Source: Laspinema sp. D2d
GTDB lineage: Bacteria > Cyanobacteriota > Cyanobacteriia > Cyanobacteriales > Laspinemataceae
Reading direction: 5' to 3'
NCBI RefSeq assembly: GCF_025370755.1
Contig: NZ_JAMXFC010000010.1
Coordinates: 1-64,000, forward strand
DNA: 64,000 bases
The notes beneath the pieces were generated by a model that saw nothing but the letters and a program-made list of their open reading frames with translations, ran no database searches and was not told the DNA's origin. This document shows positions 45,717-53,531 of this stretch, piece after piece; position 1 is the first letter of the stretch, and each line of letters starts with the position of its first letter. Both the position numbers and the translations under genes were made by a program.

Positions 45717-47900
45717 TTAAGGTTGGGAACACAGGGGATAAATTCCCCCTTGAGCGCAGATATAAACAATTTGTTTATTATCTAAATTTCGCGCGTTGCT
45801 AAAATCAACCCCCCGCAAAAATCCGGATGTAGCAGGGTCAGTGGATTGCAAGAGGCGATCGCCACTTTGGCTATGGGGTTTGAAAAACACGGCCCCTTGG
45901 AAATCGGCCCCTTCTACATTCGCCCCTTGAAAATTCACCGAGGTGAGATCAGTGTGGTGAAAGTTAGCATTTTGTAATTGAGCAAAACTCAAATTTGCAC
46001 CGGCCAATCGGGTCTCGCTCAAGTTAGCATTTTGAAGATTAGACTGGGTGAAATTCCCCCGACTCAAATCTGCCCCTTGCCAGTCCGATCGCGTTAAATT
46101 CGCCTTTGCCAGGGTCGCCCCCGTTGCCACCACCCGGGGGAACCGAGCACCGATAGCAAGAATGCCGCTTAAGTTCGCTTCTCCTAACTGCGCACCCACC
46201 AAGGTAGCATTGGTGAGGTCCGCCTCTCGCAAATCTGCCCCGATCGCCTGGGCACTGCTAAGGTTGGCCCCGGTGAGTTGCGCATGGGAGAGGTTCGCCC
46301 GATCGAGTTTCGCGCGACTAAGATTGCTATAGGCGAGAATAACATGACTCAAAAATGCTCCCGTCAAGTCGGCATCGGTGAGAATGCTGGCAGTCAAGTC
46401 GGCTTTTTGGTCATCCACACTTCCGAAACGGCGATCGGGTCCGGGACTGGAAAATTGACTACTTTTAAAACTGGCATGGCTTAAAATCGTCCCCCGAAAT
46501 CGAATCCCAGATAAGTCAGTTTTTTCTAACACCAAGGTGAAGGGGGCCGCTTCTGTGGTGACTTGGCCCAAATGAGTGCGGCTGAGATCGAGGGTGTCGA
46601 ACTCCGTGCTATAGAGGTGGAGGAGTTTAGCGATCGCCCGTTGGGTGGCTTGGAGTCGCAGTTGCACGACTTCCAACTGCTCCTCATTGGTGCTATAACG
46701 CAGGGAATCCAGGTCTGTGCGGGTGGATTGGTTTAATTTTTGCAAATAGGGGAGCGATCGCTCGCCACTGCTGACTAGGGCTTGCTGGAGAACATCCAAT
46801 TGAGCCGCATCGGTTTCCAAAGCCAGCATATCCGCTAAAATCTGATACTGTGCCTCGGGATTCTCGAAACTCGCTAATCCCAGAATCGCACCTTGACGTT
46901 CATCCGGTGCAAATTGCTGGACCCAAGTGAGAAACTTTTCCTGATCCCGCGCCGCTTGAGTCCGAGCATTTTCTTGGGATTGGATATAAAGTTGAGTCGT
47001 GACGAAAGTTCCCAAAATTGCCGCCAACCCCACGCCTAATGCCAGAGCTTTTTTGGCGCTACTGTGTAGGCGAATCCTATTCCATCCCTGATCGAACAAG
47101 GGTTTTGATTCCGGTATCCGTTCAAGGGGGCCGCCTGCCTCTAACTGAATCCCCGCCGGTTTTGAGTTGCTGCTGTTCATTTTTCTACTAGGTCCCGAAA
47201 CGCTGTGTCGGCTACTGCGGACCCACGTTCCAGCGAGGCGATCGTGCAGGGTGCGGGACTTGGGATCAAAGTAACTCCAGAGTCCATCCCAGGCCACCAT
47301 CAAGGCCGTTGTTACTCCTAAGATTACTAAGTCCGGTACAGCGCCGGTGATCAGCCAGATCAGATAGGCACTGGTGAGGGTTACTCCCCAGCGGCCTACA
47401 GCCTCTCGCAATAGTGCACGCCCAAAACCGGGCGCTTTTCCCGAATCCGTCACCACCTGGAGGCGCAACCAGCGCTTCGGTAAAGTCTGACCCGTGAGTC
47501 CGAGTAGATATAATTGCCAAATACTGACGGTTAAGGCAGCGATCGGGCCAATTGTCCAGAGGAAATTGACGAGGGGAGGGACCAGACGGGTGCAGCTTTG
47601 TTTTCGGGGATGGTTACAAGTTGGGGGCAGGGCCAAGGTCTGGGCGATCGCCCGTTCCAGGGTCATCAGAACCGGATTCAGGGGGACAGGTTGCACATTC
47701 AGATACCGCGTGGCGTGCCATCCCAAAGACAGGGGAACTAGGGCGCTAACAGCAATCAGCGCCAGTTCTACCGTACTCGCAGCCAACCGACGGGGGAATA
47801 GGGGTACGGGGTGGATTTTCCCCTGAGTCGGGGGTTTGCTTTTTTTAGTCGATTGGGCCTTGGGTCCAGTTCGCTTTGGGTCTTTAGATTTCCCGGTCAC
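45717..47900 (-). CDS. RDD-family membrane protein with pentapeptide repeats
   Basis: A 727-residue protein. After a Lys/Pro-rich cytoplasmic start, residues about 35-230 are an RDD domain with three or more transmembrane helices (TLPKRWLRLQVV, TLHDRLAGTWV). A further helix at about 290-310 (LGVGLAAILGTFVTTQLY) is followed by a helical linker and by pentapeptide repeats of the A(D/N)Lxx type from about 435 to 690 (ADLTGAFL, ANLSHAQL, ADLREADL). Pentapeptide repeats form a right-handed quadrilateral helix; function here is unknown. It lies six bases after the small membrane-protein gene, same strand. Confidence 0.87.
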   Translation of the reverse strand: MTGKSKDPKRTGPKAQSTKKSKPPTQGKIHPVPLFPRRLAASTVELALIAVSALVPLSLGWHATRYLNVQPVPLNPVLMTLERAIAQTLALPPTCNHPRKQSCTRLVPPLVNFLWTIGPIAALTVSIWQLYLLGLTGQTLPKRWLRLQVVTDSGKAPGFGRALLREAVGRWGVTLTSAYLIWLITGAVPDLVILGVTTALMVAWDGLWSYFDPKSRTLHDRLAGTWVRSSRHSVSGPSRKMNSSNSKPAGIQLEAGGPLERIPESKPLFDQGWNRIRLHSSAKKALALGVGLAAILGTFVTTQLYIQSQENARTQAARDQEKFLTWVQQFAPDERQGAILGLASFENPEAQYQILADMLALETDAAQLDVLQQALVSSGERSLPYLQKLNQSTRTDLDSLRYSTNEEQLEVVQLRLQATQRAIAKLLHLYSTEFDTLDLSRTHLGQVTTEAAPFTLVLEKTDLSGIRFRGTILSHASFKSSQFSSPGPDRRFGSVDDQKADLTASILTDADLTGAFLSHVILAYSNLSRAKLDRANLSHAQLTGANLSSAQAIGADLREADLTNATLVGAQLGEANLSGILAIGARFPRVVATGATLAKANLTRSDWQGADLSRGNFTQSNLQNANLSETRLAGANLSFAQLQNANFHHTDLTSVNFQGANVEGADFQGAVFFKPHSQSGDRLLQSTDPATSGFLRGVDFSNARNLDNKQIVYICAQGGIYPLCSQP

Positions 47901-47906
47901 TCTGAT

Positions 47907-48230
47907 TTATTGATTTGGGTTGGAGGATTTGGACGCTAAAAATAATTTATATCCGACAAACCCTAACACCCCAACGGCGGCCAAGGTAAAGGCTAACCGA
48001 ACCAAATTTAAGACCGTACTCACGGCAGATAAGGCAAAGACTCCCCCGACGGCGATCGCCACCACTTTCCCCCCATCAGGCAGCCCTTGATACCACAGAG
48101 TTAACTGTTGATAGACCGATTTTAAGGAGGGGGCGTCCGGGGTCGAGGTGGGCAAGGGTTGCGTTTGGTGGATTTGCGCCTCTAAATCTTCCAGTTGGCG
48201 CGTTAATTTTTGGCGTTCTTGAGGATTCAT
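47907..48230 (-). CDS. Small membrane protein of unknown function
   Basis: A 107-residue protein: N-terminal coiled coil (MNPQERQKLTRQLEDLEAQI), then two hydrophobic segments (VVAIAVGGVFALSAVSTVLNLV and FTLAAVGVLGFVGYKLFL). It probably shares an operon with the RDD-pentapeptide gene, six bases downstream. The ATG at 48230 is preferred to a longer frame to 48278. Confidence 0.7.
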   Translation of the reverse strand: MNPQERQKLTRQLEDLEAQIHQTQPLPTSTPDAPSLKSVYQQLTLWYQGLPDGGKVVAIAVGGVFALSAVSTVLNLVRLAFTLAAVGVLGFVGYKLFLASKSSNPNQ

Positions 48231-48442
48231 AAGTTTTCGATGATTCGAGGAGGATGCTATTGAACTCCAGTCCCCCATGAGACTGGGGAAGCTGCTCCTG
48301 TGATTGTAGCGAACCTCGGTCTAATCAGGCGGTTTGAACGAGATGACTCTGGAAAATTTGAGACGATTGATGGGTTTTGCCAACCCTCATGATGAAGAAA
48401 TTTAGGAGGAATTTTGGCAAAAATAGGTACATTTAACCCCTA

Positions 48443-48472
48443 GAAATCCGCACTTTGGCGGATTTCTTTCTC
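48443..48472 (+). terminator. Orphan terminator 1
   Basis: GAAATCCGC (48443-48451) pairs perfectly with GCGGATTTC (48458-48466) around six bases and runs into TTTCTC. Confidence 0.75.
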
Positions 48473-48518
48473 AAGGGTGAACAGTAGGATTGATAGAGAT
48501 TGAGAAATGTGCATGGCG

Positions 48519-48546
48519 AACCCCCAAAAATTTGGGGGTTTTTTAT
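48519..48546 (+). terminator. Orphan terminator 2
   Basis: AACCCCCAA pairs with TTGGGGGTT around a short AT loop and is followed by TTTTATT. The T-run favours the plus strand; the A-rich left side is weaker for the other direction. Confidence 0.75.
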
Positions 48547-48749
48547 TGTCGTTATCGGGTTAACTCCATCCCTCACCCTTTAAAGGCCAGGGTTTGTTTG
48601 GTGCCTGTGATTGCGATCGTAGCTACAGGTGATTAATCCCCAGAATTGAAGCGATCAAAGTTACTCAAAAGTGAGAGGGGTATCACACTACTCCCCATCT
48701 CCCTGGCGCATTATAGAAGCAACAACCCATTCACCCCCCACGAAAACTA

Positions 48750-48992
48750 ATGCACTTATCCTATCGCGGTATCTCCTATCAAACCTCTACTGCTGCCTCT
48801 GTACCTGCTACCCAATCTCCCCTCCAAGCCAAATATCGCGGACTCAGCTATTCTCTTCATTCTGAATCGGAAATTTCTGCACCCCCTGCGGTGACCCTTC
48901 AGTACCGAGGAGTTAGCTATTCCCTAGATCCGGCAGTTGGACAACCGCAAAACGCCCTTGAATCCATGCCATTACAACCGGCTTTAGTTTAA
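48750..48992 (+). CDS. DUF4278 protein with three YRG repeats
   Basis: An 80-residue protein. The DUF4278 motif L.YRG.SY occurs three times: LSYRGISY (3-10), AKYRGLSY (27-34) and LQYRGVSY (50-57). Typical DUF4278 proteins have this motif at the N-terminus and sometimes repeat it. Function unknown. No signal peptide. The ATG at 48750 gives the normal start MHLSYRG. Confidence 0.83.
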   Translation: MHLSYRGISYQTSTAASVPATQSPLQAKYRGLSYSLHSESEISAPPAVTLQYRGVSYSLDPAVGQPQNALESMPLQPALV

Positions 48993-49036
48993 ATTCCATT
49001 TAAAATCAGGCTGTTAATCCAGCGACTCTCTCCTGA

Positions 49037-49075
49037 ATAAAAAGCAAAAACCCCAGTTATTTGGTTTAACTGGGG
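49037..49075 (-). terminator. Duplicated minus-strand terminator, distal copy
   Basis: CCCCAGTTA (49051-49059) pairs with TAACTGGGG (49067-49075) around seven bases. On the minus strand it is followed by TTTTTGCTTTTT. A 37-base identical copy lies at 49201-49237. Confidence 0.75.
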
Positions 49076-49132
49076 CCATAAGGGATTTCCATAAAAAAAG
49101 TTCTGCATTAGAAGTAATGCCGAATTATTCAA

Positions 49133-49166
49133 GCCCCCCTTAAGAACGCCAATCGGTTGGGGGGAT
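49133..49166. repeat. Short CCCCCC/GGGGGG foldback
   Basis: AAGCCCCCCTTAAG followed by GGTTGGGGGGATC, a truncated relative of the foldback in the 43.1-43.3 kb tandem repeat. It lies between the two terminator copies. Confidence 0.6.
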
Positions 49167-49200
49167 CTCTGATAGAAGATTTTATTTTTTGGAGTTCCCT

Positions 49201-49237
49201 AAAAAGCAAAAACCCCAGTTATTTGGTTTAACTGGGG
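49201..49237 (-). terminator. Duplicated minus-strand terminator, proximal copy
   Basis: The same 37 bases as at 49039-49075, with arms 49213-49221 and 49229-49237. It is the first strong terminator after the stop codon of the minus-strand GTPase gene. A further GC hairpin (CCGGGAG / CTCCCGG, about 49281-49299) lies nearer to that stop. Confidence 0.75.
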
Positions 49238-49361
49238 CAGTTCCTTTCTCTATAATTGACTCTCTTAATCTGTATTATGGCCGGGAGTTTTCCTCCCGGG
49301 CATCCGCCAAATGACGGAGTTTTGTTCCGCTAAACGGCGTAACGACCCAAACCTGCACCCT

Positions 49362-51284
49362 TCAGGATATCGGTTGTTGCTCTAAATAGGATTCAAAACG
49401 CGATCGCAATTGTTCTAAGGTTAATTTCTGGGTCCAATATTCGACTAAAGCATGACCGAAAGCCCAAGCGTTGCGATCGCTGGTTCCCCGATTCTCGCGC
49501 AGCAAGGGCCACAGGGAAAGCAAATCAAACTGATAGGGTTTAGCGTCGGTATTCAACAAATTAAATAAGTCATAAGCCATTTGTAGTTTACCAATGACTA
49601 TGGGTAACTGTTCTACAGGAATTTGTTCGGCCAAGGCGTAGGCGAGGGTCGGGGACCCGGTGGAAAGGGTGGAAATAAACTGGAGGACAGGACTCTTGAG
49701 TAACGAGGTCAATCCTTGGGTAGTTGCCATCTGGAAAGTATAGCGATCAATAATTTTAGCTGCGGTCACAATCCGAGATTCGCGATCGCGCAAAAATCGG
49801 GCGAGACGCTGTTGTTTCGCCGGGTCGATCGCCTCAATCAGGGCCACCGCTAGGGTATCGGCATTCCAAGCCGTTCGCCCTTGTTGTGAGTCTTGGGTCA
49901 CAATGGGTAAAATGCGATCGCAATATTCCCCCAATTGTTCAGTGCGATACTGAGTTGCTTCCCGAATCGATTTTTCCTTCGGTTTATCTCCCCAAACCCA
50001 ATCATAAGGCGGATTCCATTCCCGAATCGGACGCAAGCGATCAACTTGAGTCACCACGGCGATCGCCGGTAAATCCGATACCTCTGCCTTGATTTCTTTG
50101 AGAAAATCCACATCCATTTGCAGGGCCGGATCCATCGCGGGGGTGACTAACAATAACAAATCGGCGGTTTTGCCATAGTCGAGCACCATTTCTCGCAAAT
50201 CAGCCCGTTTGGCTTGTTCATATCCTGGGGTATCCCATAAAATCAGGGTTTCCCCGCCCTCACTCTGCCAGTGATAGTTAGAGATTAAATCCGTACTCGG
50301 CAACAAATCTACCTCGGCGCGATCGCTATCGAACAACGTATTAATCAGACTACTTTTTCCTGCCCCTGTGCGCCCGACTAACAAGATATTCACGGGTTTT
50401 TGTGCGATCGTTTCCACAGGTTCTGCTTGGGAGATAATCTCTCGCAGGGTTTGGGTTTTGGCTTTCGGTAAAGCGGGAGTAGACAGCGGTGAAGCCGTCT
50501 CAGGTAATACAGTCCGCTTCCCATACAAAGTAGCCGCTTGCCGACTCAAATTCCGTAATGCCGCCTCTCGCAACAGTTGTCCCAAATTTACTAATAATTC
50601 TTGCGTAGCGCGATTACTAGAACCCTGGGAAGCCACTCGGGCAGCCGCTGCCGCAGGATTTACAAACCATTGTACCCAGTTCCACACTTGGAACAATTTG
50701 CGCGCCGAAGGTTCCAATTTTCGATACATTTCATAAGCTTCAAAAGCTTGTCCTACAGTGACTTGATTGAGGGCTGGGGAGAGTTGTTGCATCCAGCGGT
50801 CCATGTCATCCACAGTCCCTCGAATCAGTCCATAGGCTTGGGGAATGTAAATATTCAGCAGGGGATATTTAACTTGGGGATTATAAATTAAGGCAATGGC
50901 CGTTACGACTTCTTGACATCGCGTTCCAAAGATTTGTAAATCCTCCCAAATCGGCGGGTCAGTCCGAGAAGTTTCTAAGATTTTTTGTAAGGCAATTTCA
51001 GCTTTTTGAGTGGCTTCATCCGCAGTAGGTCCGGTGTTTTGTTGCTTAGACTCTTCGATGTCCTGATTCACCTGGGCGATCGCTGCTTCCATTTCCGCCA
51101 TCATCGGTTGAGTCCACTGCACTAATAACCATCGCCACCCGACTAAAACCAGGGTGAAAATTGCCCAAATCCAGTTCAGATTCCATTCATGAATTTGGGT
51201 TCCGGCTGCCACCAGCAAAAAGCTGACAATCGCGGCGATCGGCAAGGCTAAAACAACCCATTGCCACGTTTTTAATCTAACCAT
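49362..51284 (-). CDS. Membrane-associated GTPase
   Basis: A 640-residue protein. Two N-terminal transmembrane segments (about 9-28 and 37-55), a helical region with a small coiled coil (60-100), then an Era-like GTPase from about residue 298: G1 GRTGAGKSS, G3 DTPG and G4 TQVD. The remaining 200 residues are helical. Similar cyanobacterial proteins are annotated only as GTPase family. The membrane anchor suggests a membrane-maintenance or transport role, but no partner is adjacent. Its promoter is beyond a 351-base repeat-rich gap from desB. Confidence 0.85.
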   Translation of the reverse strand: MVRLKTWQWVVLALPIAAIVSFLLVAAGTQIHEWNLNWIWAIFTLVLVGWRWLLVQWTQPMMAEMEAAIAQVNQDIEESKQQNTGPTADEATQKAEIALQKILETSRTDPPIWEDLQIFGTRCQEVVTAIALIYNPQVKYPLLNIYIPQAYGLIRGTVDDMDRWMQQLSPALNQVTVGQAFEAYEMYRKLEPSARKLFQVWNWVQWFVNPAAAAARVASQGSSNRATQELLVNLGQLLREAALRNLSRQAATLYGKRTVLPETASPLSTPALPKAKTQTLREIISQAEPVETIAQKPVNILLVGRTGAGKSSLINTLFDSDRAEVDLLPSTDLISNYHWQSEGGETLILWDTPGYEQAKRADLREMVLDYGKTADLLLLVTPAMDPALQMDVDFLKEIKAEVSDLPAIAVVTQVDRLRPIREWNPPYDWVWGDKPKEKSIREATQYRTEQLGEYCDRILPIVTQDSQQGRTAWNADTLAVALIEAIDPAKQQRLARFLRDRESRIVTAAKIIDRYTFQMATTQGLTSLLKSPVLQFISTLSTGSPTLAYALAEQIPVEQLPIVIGKLQMAYDLFNLLNTDAKPYQFDLLSLWPLLRENRGTSDRNAWAFGHALVEYWTQKLTLEQLRSRFESYLEQQPIS

Positions 51285-51415
51285 TGATCTCTGCCTCCTG
51301 AAATAAATTGGATTTTTTAAATTGATATAGAGTGAACAGCGCCTACATTGGTCTAGTTTGACAGGATAGGTGCATCCAGTCTTCCCCCCAATTTTAGACT
51401 AAACCCAATAAAAAA

Positions 51416-51439
51416 ACCCGCAGGCTGAAGCCTGGGGGT
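51416..51439. repeat. Inverted half of the dispersed repeat
   Basis: ACCCGCAGGCT pairs with AGCCTGGGGGT with one mismatch. It matches the right-hand hairpin of the repeat at 8545-8565 in opposite orientation, flanked by A-run and T-run, so it could terminate in both directions. Confidence 0.65.
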
Positions 51440-51477
51440 TTTGATAGATCTTTGAATGCCGAATTCTATATGAGTAG

Positions 51478-51556
51478 CCCGCGCCCGCTGGCTTTGTCCA
51501 TATAGCCCCAGTCTTTCCTTACGGAACGCCACGCGAACAGCCTGCGGGTTTTTACA
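51478..51556. repeat. Dispersed double-hairpin repeat, copy B (with insertion)
   Basis: Shares AGCCCGCGC, GGCTTTGTCC, TATAGCCCCAG and GCCTGCGGGTTTTT with copy A at 8512-8570. It has about 25 extra bases (TTCCTTACGGAACGCCACGC and following) inserted in the second hairpin. Confidence 0.75.
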
Positions 51557-51565
51557 ATCCAGAAC

Positions 51566-51590
51566 AAAAAAATAGCCCGCACAGGCGGGC
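51566..51590 (-). terminator. Intrinsic terminator of desB
   Basis: GCCCGC (51575-51580) pairs with GCGGGC (51585-51590) around four bases. Reading the minus strand, it is followed by TATTTTTTT. It lies 46 bases after the desB stop. Confidence 0.85.
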
Positions 51591-51635
51591 CATTTGCCAA
51601 CGGTCCCAACTCCAAGGGATTGGGACTATTTCTAG

Positions 51636-52712
51636 TTATTTAGATTCGGTCTTCCAGGGAGATTGATAGTACACTTTAGACCCATTATTTGGCACAAAAT
51701 GACAGGACAAATAAGAGCGAATGAAGCTCTTTAAAATGGGTTCGCTAGAGGAGCGATAATAATCACCTAACAGGGGTTTAATCGCCTCAGTTGCTGTCTT
51801 TAAATGATAGTGGGGCATATTTAAGAAAATATGATGCGCCACATGAGTGCCAATATTATGATGGATGGGATTGATAAATCCATAGTCGCGATCGATGGTG
51901 GAAAGCGCACCTTTTAGAAAATACCAATCTTCTCCTCGGTACCAGGGAATATCATCTTCGGTATGATGTAAGAAGGTCACTAAGTCCAACCACATCACGA
52001 AAATGATGTAGGGTACGAGGTAATATTTAACCAAAAACACCCACCCAAATTGATAGGTGAGTACCCCGAGAAATCCGACCATCATCACCCACAGGACCGA
52101 ACTGGTCACAATATCCCATTTTTCCGAGGGACGGAACAGGGGACTGCTGGGGAGAAAATGGGAACCGTCGCGATCGGGCGATCGCTTGAACAGATAAAGC
52201 GGATAGGCGAGTAAGGGTAAATAAAAGCGGAATAGCTTTTCATACCAAGGCATCCGATTATATTTTTCCTCAGATACCGGATACCAGCTTTCGTCTGTGT
52301 CCAAATTTCCCGTGTTCCCATGATGGGTCCGATGACTAATCCGCCAACCGTGGTAAGGCACTAAAATGGGAATATGAGACAAATGTCCGATTAGGTTATT
52401 CAACCATTTGAGCTTAGAAAAAGAGCCATGACCACAGTCATGACCCACTACAAACAATGCCCAAAACATCGTCCCTTGCATCACCCAGAAAATGGGGAAA
52501 AAGAACCAGGAATCCAGATTGTATGCGATCGCATACAGTCCCGCAATAATCCCAATATCCAGAAAAAAGTAACTCAGCGACTTGAATATCGAGGGTTCAA
52601 AACACTCGGCAGGAATTGCCGCCTTCACATCCTGAAGAGTAAAGGGTAACTCTTGGGTTGGTGTCTGTGAAACTGTACCCGTCGTCTGATTAAAAACTGT
52701 GTTTGCTTGCAC
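51636..52712 (-). CDS. desB: Omega-3 (delta-15) acyl-lipid desaturase
   Basis: A 358-residue membrane di-iron desaturase. Three His boxes are HDCGH (91-95), HRTHH (127-131) and HVAHH (about 289-293), the set of omega-3 DesB. It inserts the omega-3 double bond into membrane glycerolipids using ferredoxin electrons; desB is usually cold-induced. Four transmembrane helices are visible. The long leader upstream (more than 200 AT-rich bases) is compatible with cold regulation, but no element can be named. Confidence 0.92.
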   Translation of the reverse strand: MQANTVFNQTTGTVSQTPTQELPFTLQDVKAAIPAECFEPSIFKSLSYFFLDIGIIAGLYAIAYNLDSWFFFPIFWVMQGTMFWALFVVGHDCGHGSFSKLKWLNNLIGHLSHIPILVPYHGWRISHRTHHGNTGNLDTDESWYPVSEEKYNRMPWYEKLFRFYLPLLAYPLYLFKRSPDRDGSHFLPSSPLFRPSEKWDIVTSSVLWVMMVGFLGVLTYQFGWVFLVKYYLVPYIIFVMWLDLVTFLHHTEDDIPWYRGEDWYFLKGALSTIDRDYGFINPIHHNIGTHVAHHIFLNMPHYHLKTATEAIKPLLGDYYRSSSEPILKSFIRSYLSCHFVPNNGSKVYYQSPWKTESK

Positions 52713-53531
52713 GAAATTTCCGCTTTTACCTGATTTTCAAACCGGCCTTTCACCTTTCACCCGTCCCTTTCAGCCTGGAAAGGCTTCAAAGTCTTTTCCC
52801 AAGGAGACCCTCGTTATTCAGTCCATTCATGTCCCCGATGCGGTTCTCCTCATGATCTAACGGATTGAACCCCACGGGTCTGAAAACCCTCAGAACTCCC
52901 TGACGCTTTATAAAAAACTTCCGGGAGACGGAAGATGAAAAACGCAGCCGATAAACGGAATTCATTTTAACCCGTTTTGAGCTGAATTGTTAAGAAACAT
53001 TTCAAAATTATGAATTATTCTGCCTAAAACTCATAACCTCTGCCTATTTCTGCCTCGGGATACCCGATCGCAGTCATAAAAAAGATTTCTAGTTGGCAAT
53101 AGGTAATTTGATAAAAAGAAATTGGTTAAAGGTATTGACTGGTATCACTCATAACCAATCACTCATCATCAATCACCTGAACTCATTAAGCCACCTTAGC
53201 AGTTACGGCTACAGCAGACAATGCCTCCTGACCTTGAAATTCACTAAATTGCATCAACCCTGATTAATCCTAATGAGGGTAACAACACTTGGCGATCGCC
53301 CTATTCTAAAATATTGTTGTCAGACCAAAAAGTTTGAGGAAACCAACGGATACAGGAGTAAAGTTCGCACTATTTAGCACTGTTTATCGAAGGGTTAATG
53401 GGCAGTGGTTTTGAATGTAAGGAGTGTCTCAAACTTTGGGCCTGCGATCGCCGCTTTCCCTTTTTTTTAGTAACCCCTTCAGTTGTTGTTTCATGTTCGT
53501 AGTAACGACGGAACTACGAACATGAGAAACA
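52713..53531. other. Long intergenic region, desB / Calx-beta gene
   Basis: 819 bases without a supported gene. Near desB a short hairpin (CCTTTC / GGAAAGG, about 52763-52781) lies in the probable leader. The middle is AT-rich. A T-run (53461-53468) and a perfect 12-bp hairpin (53491-53525) are near the other end. Confidence 0.55.
53491..53525. repeat. Perfect 12-bp hairpin containing GTAGTAACGAC
   Basis: TCATGTTCGTAG (53491-53502) pairs with CTACGAACATGA (53514-53525) around an 11-base loop, just after the stop of the Calx-beta gene. The GTAGTAACGAC word recurs near pyrR and, changed, near 59762. Confidence 0.8.

Larger units (their letters stand above)
48231..48749. other. Intergenic region with two plus-strand terminators
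   Basis: 519 bases with no supported protein gene. Two intrinsic-type terminators on the plus strand (48443-48472 and 48519-48546) have no plus-strand gene before them for several kilobases, suggesting a short non-coding transcript starting within about 48290-48430. Confidence 0.5.
51285..51635. other. Repeat-rich gap between GTPase and desB
   Basis: 351 bases containing an inverted piece (51416-51439), the second copy of the dispersed double-hairpin repeat (51478-51556) and the desB terminator. No gene is seen. Confidence 0.7.
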
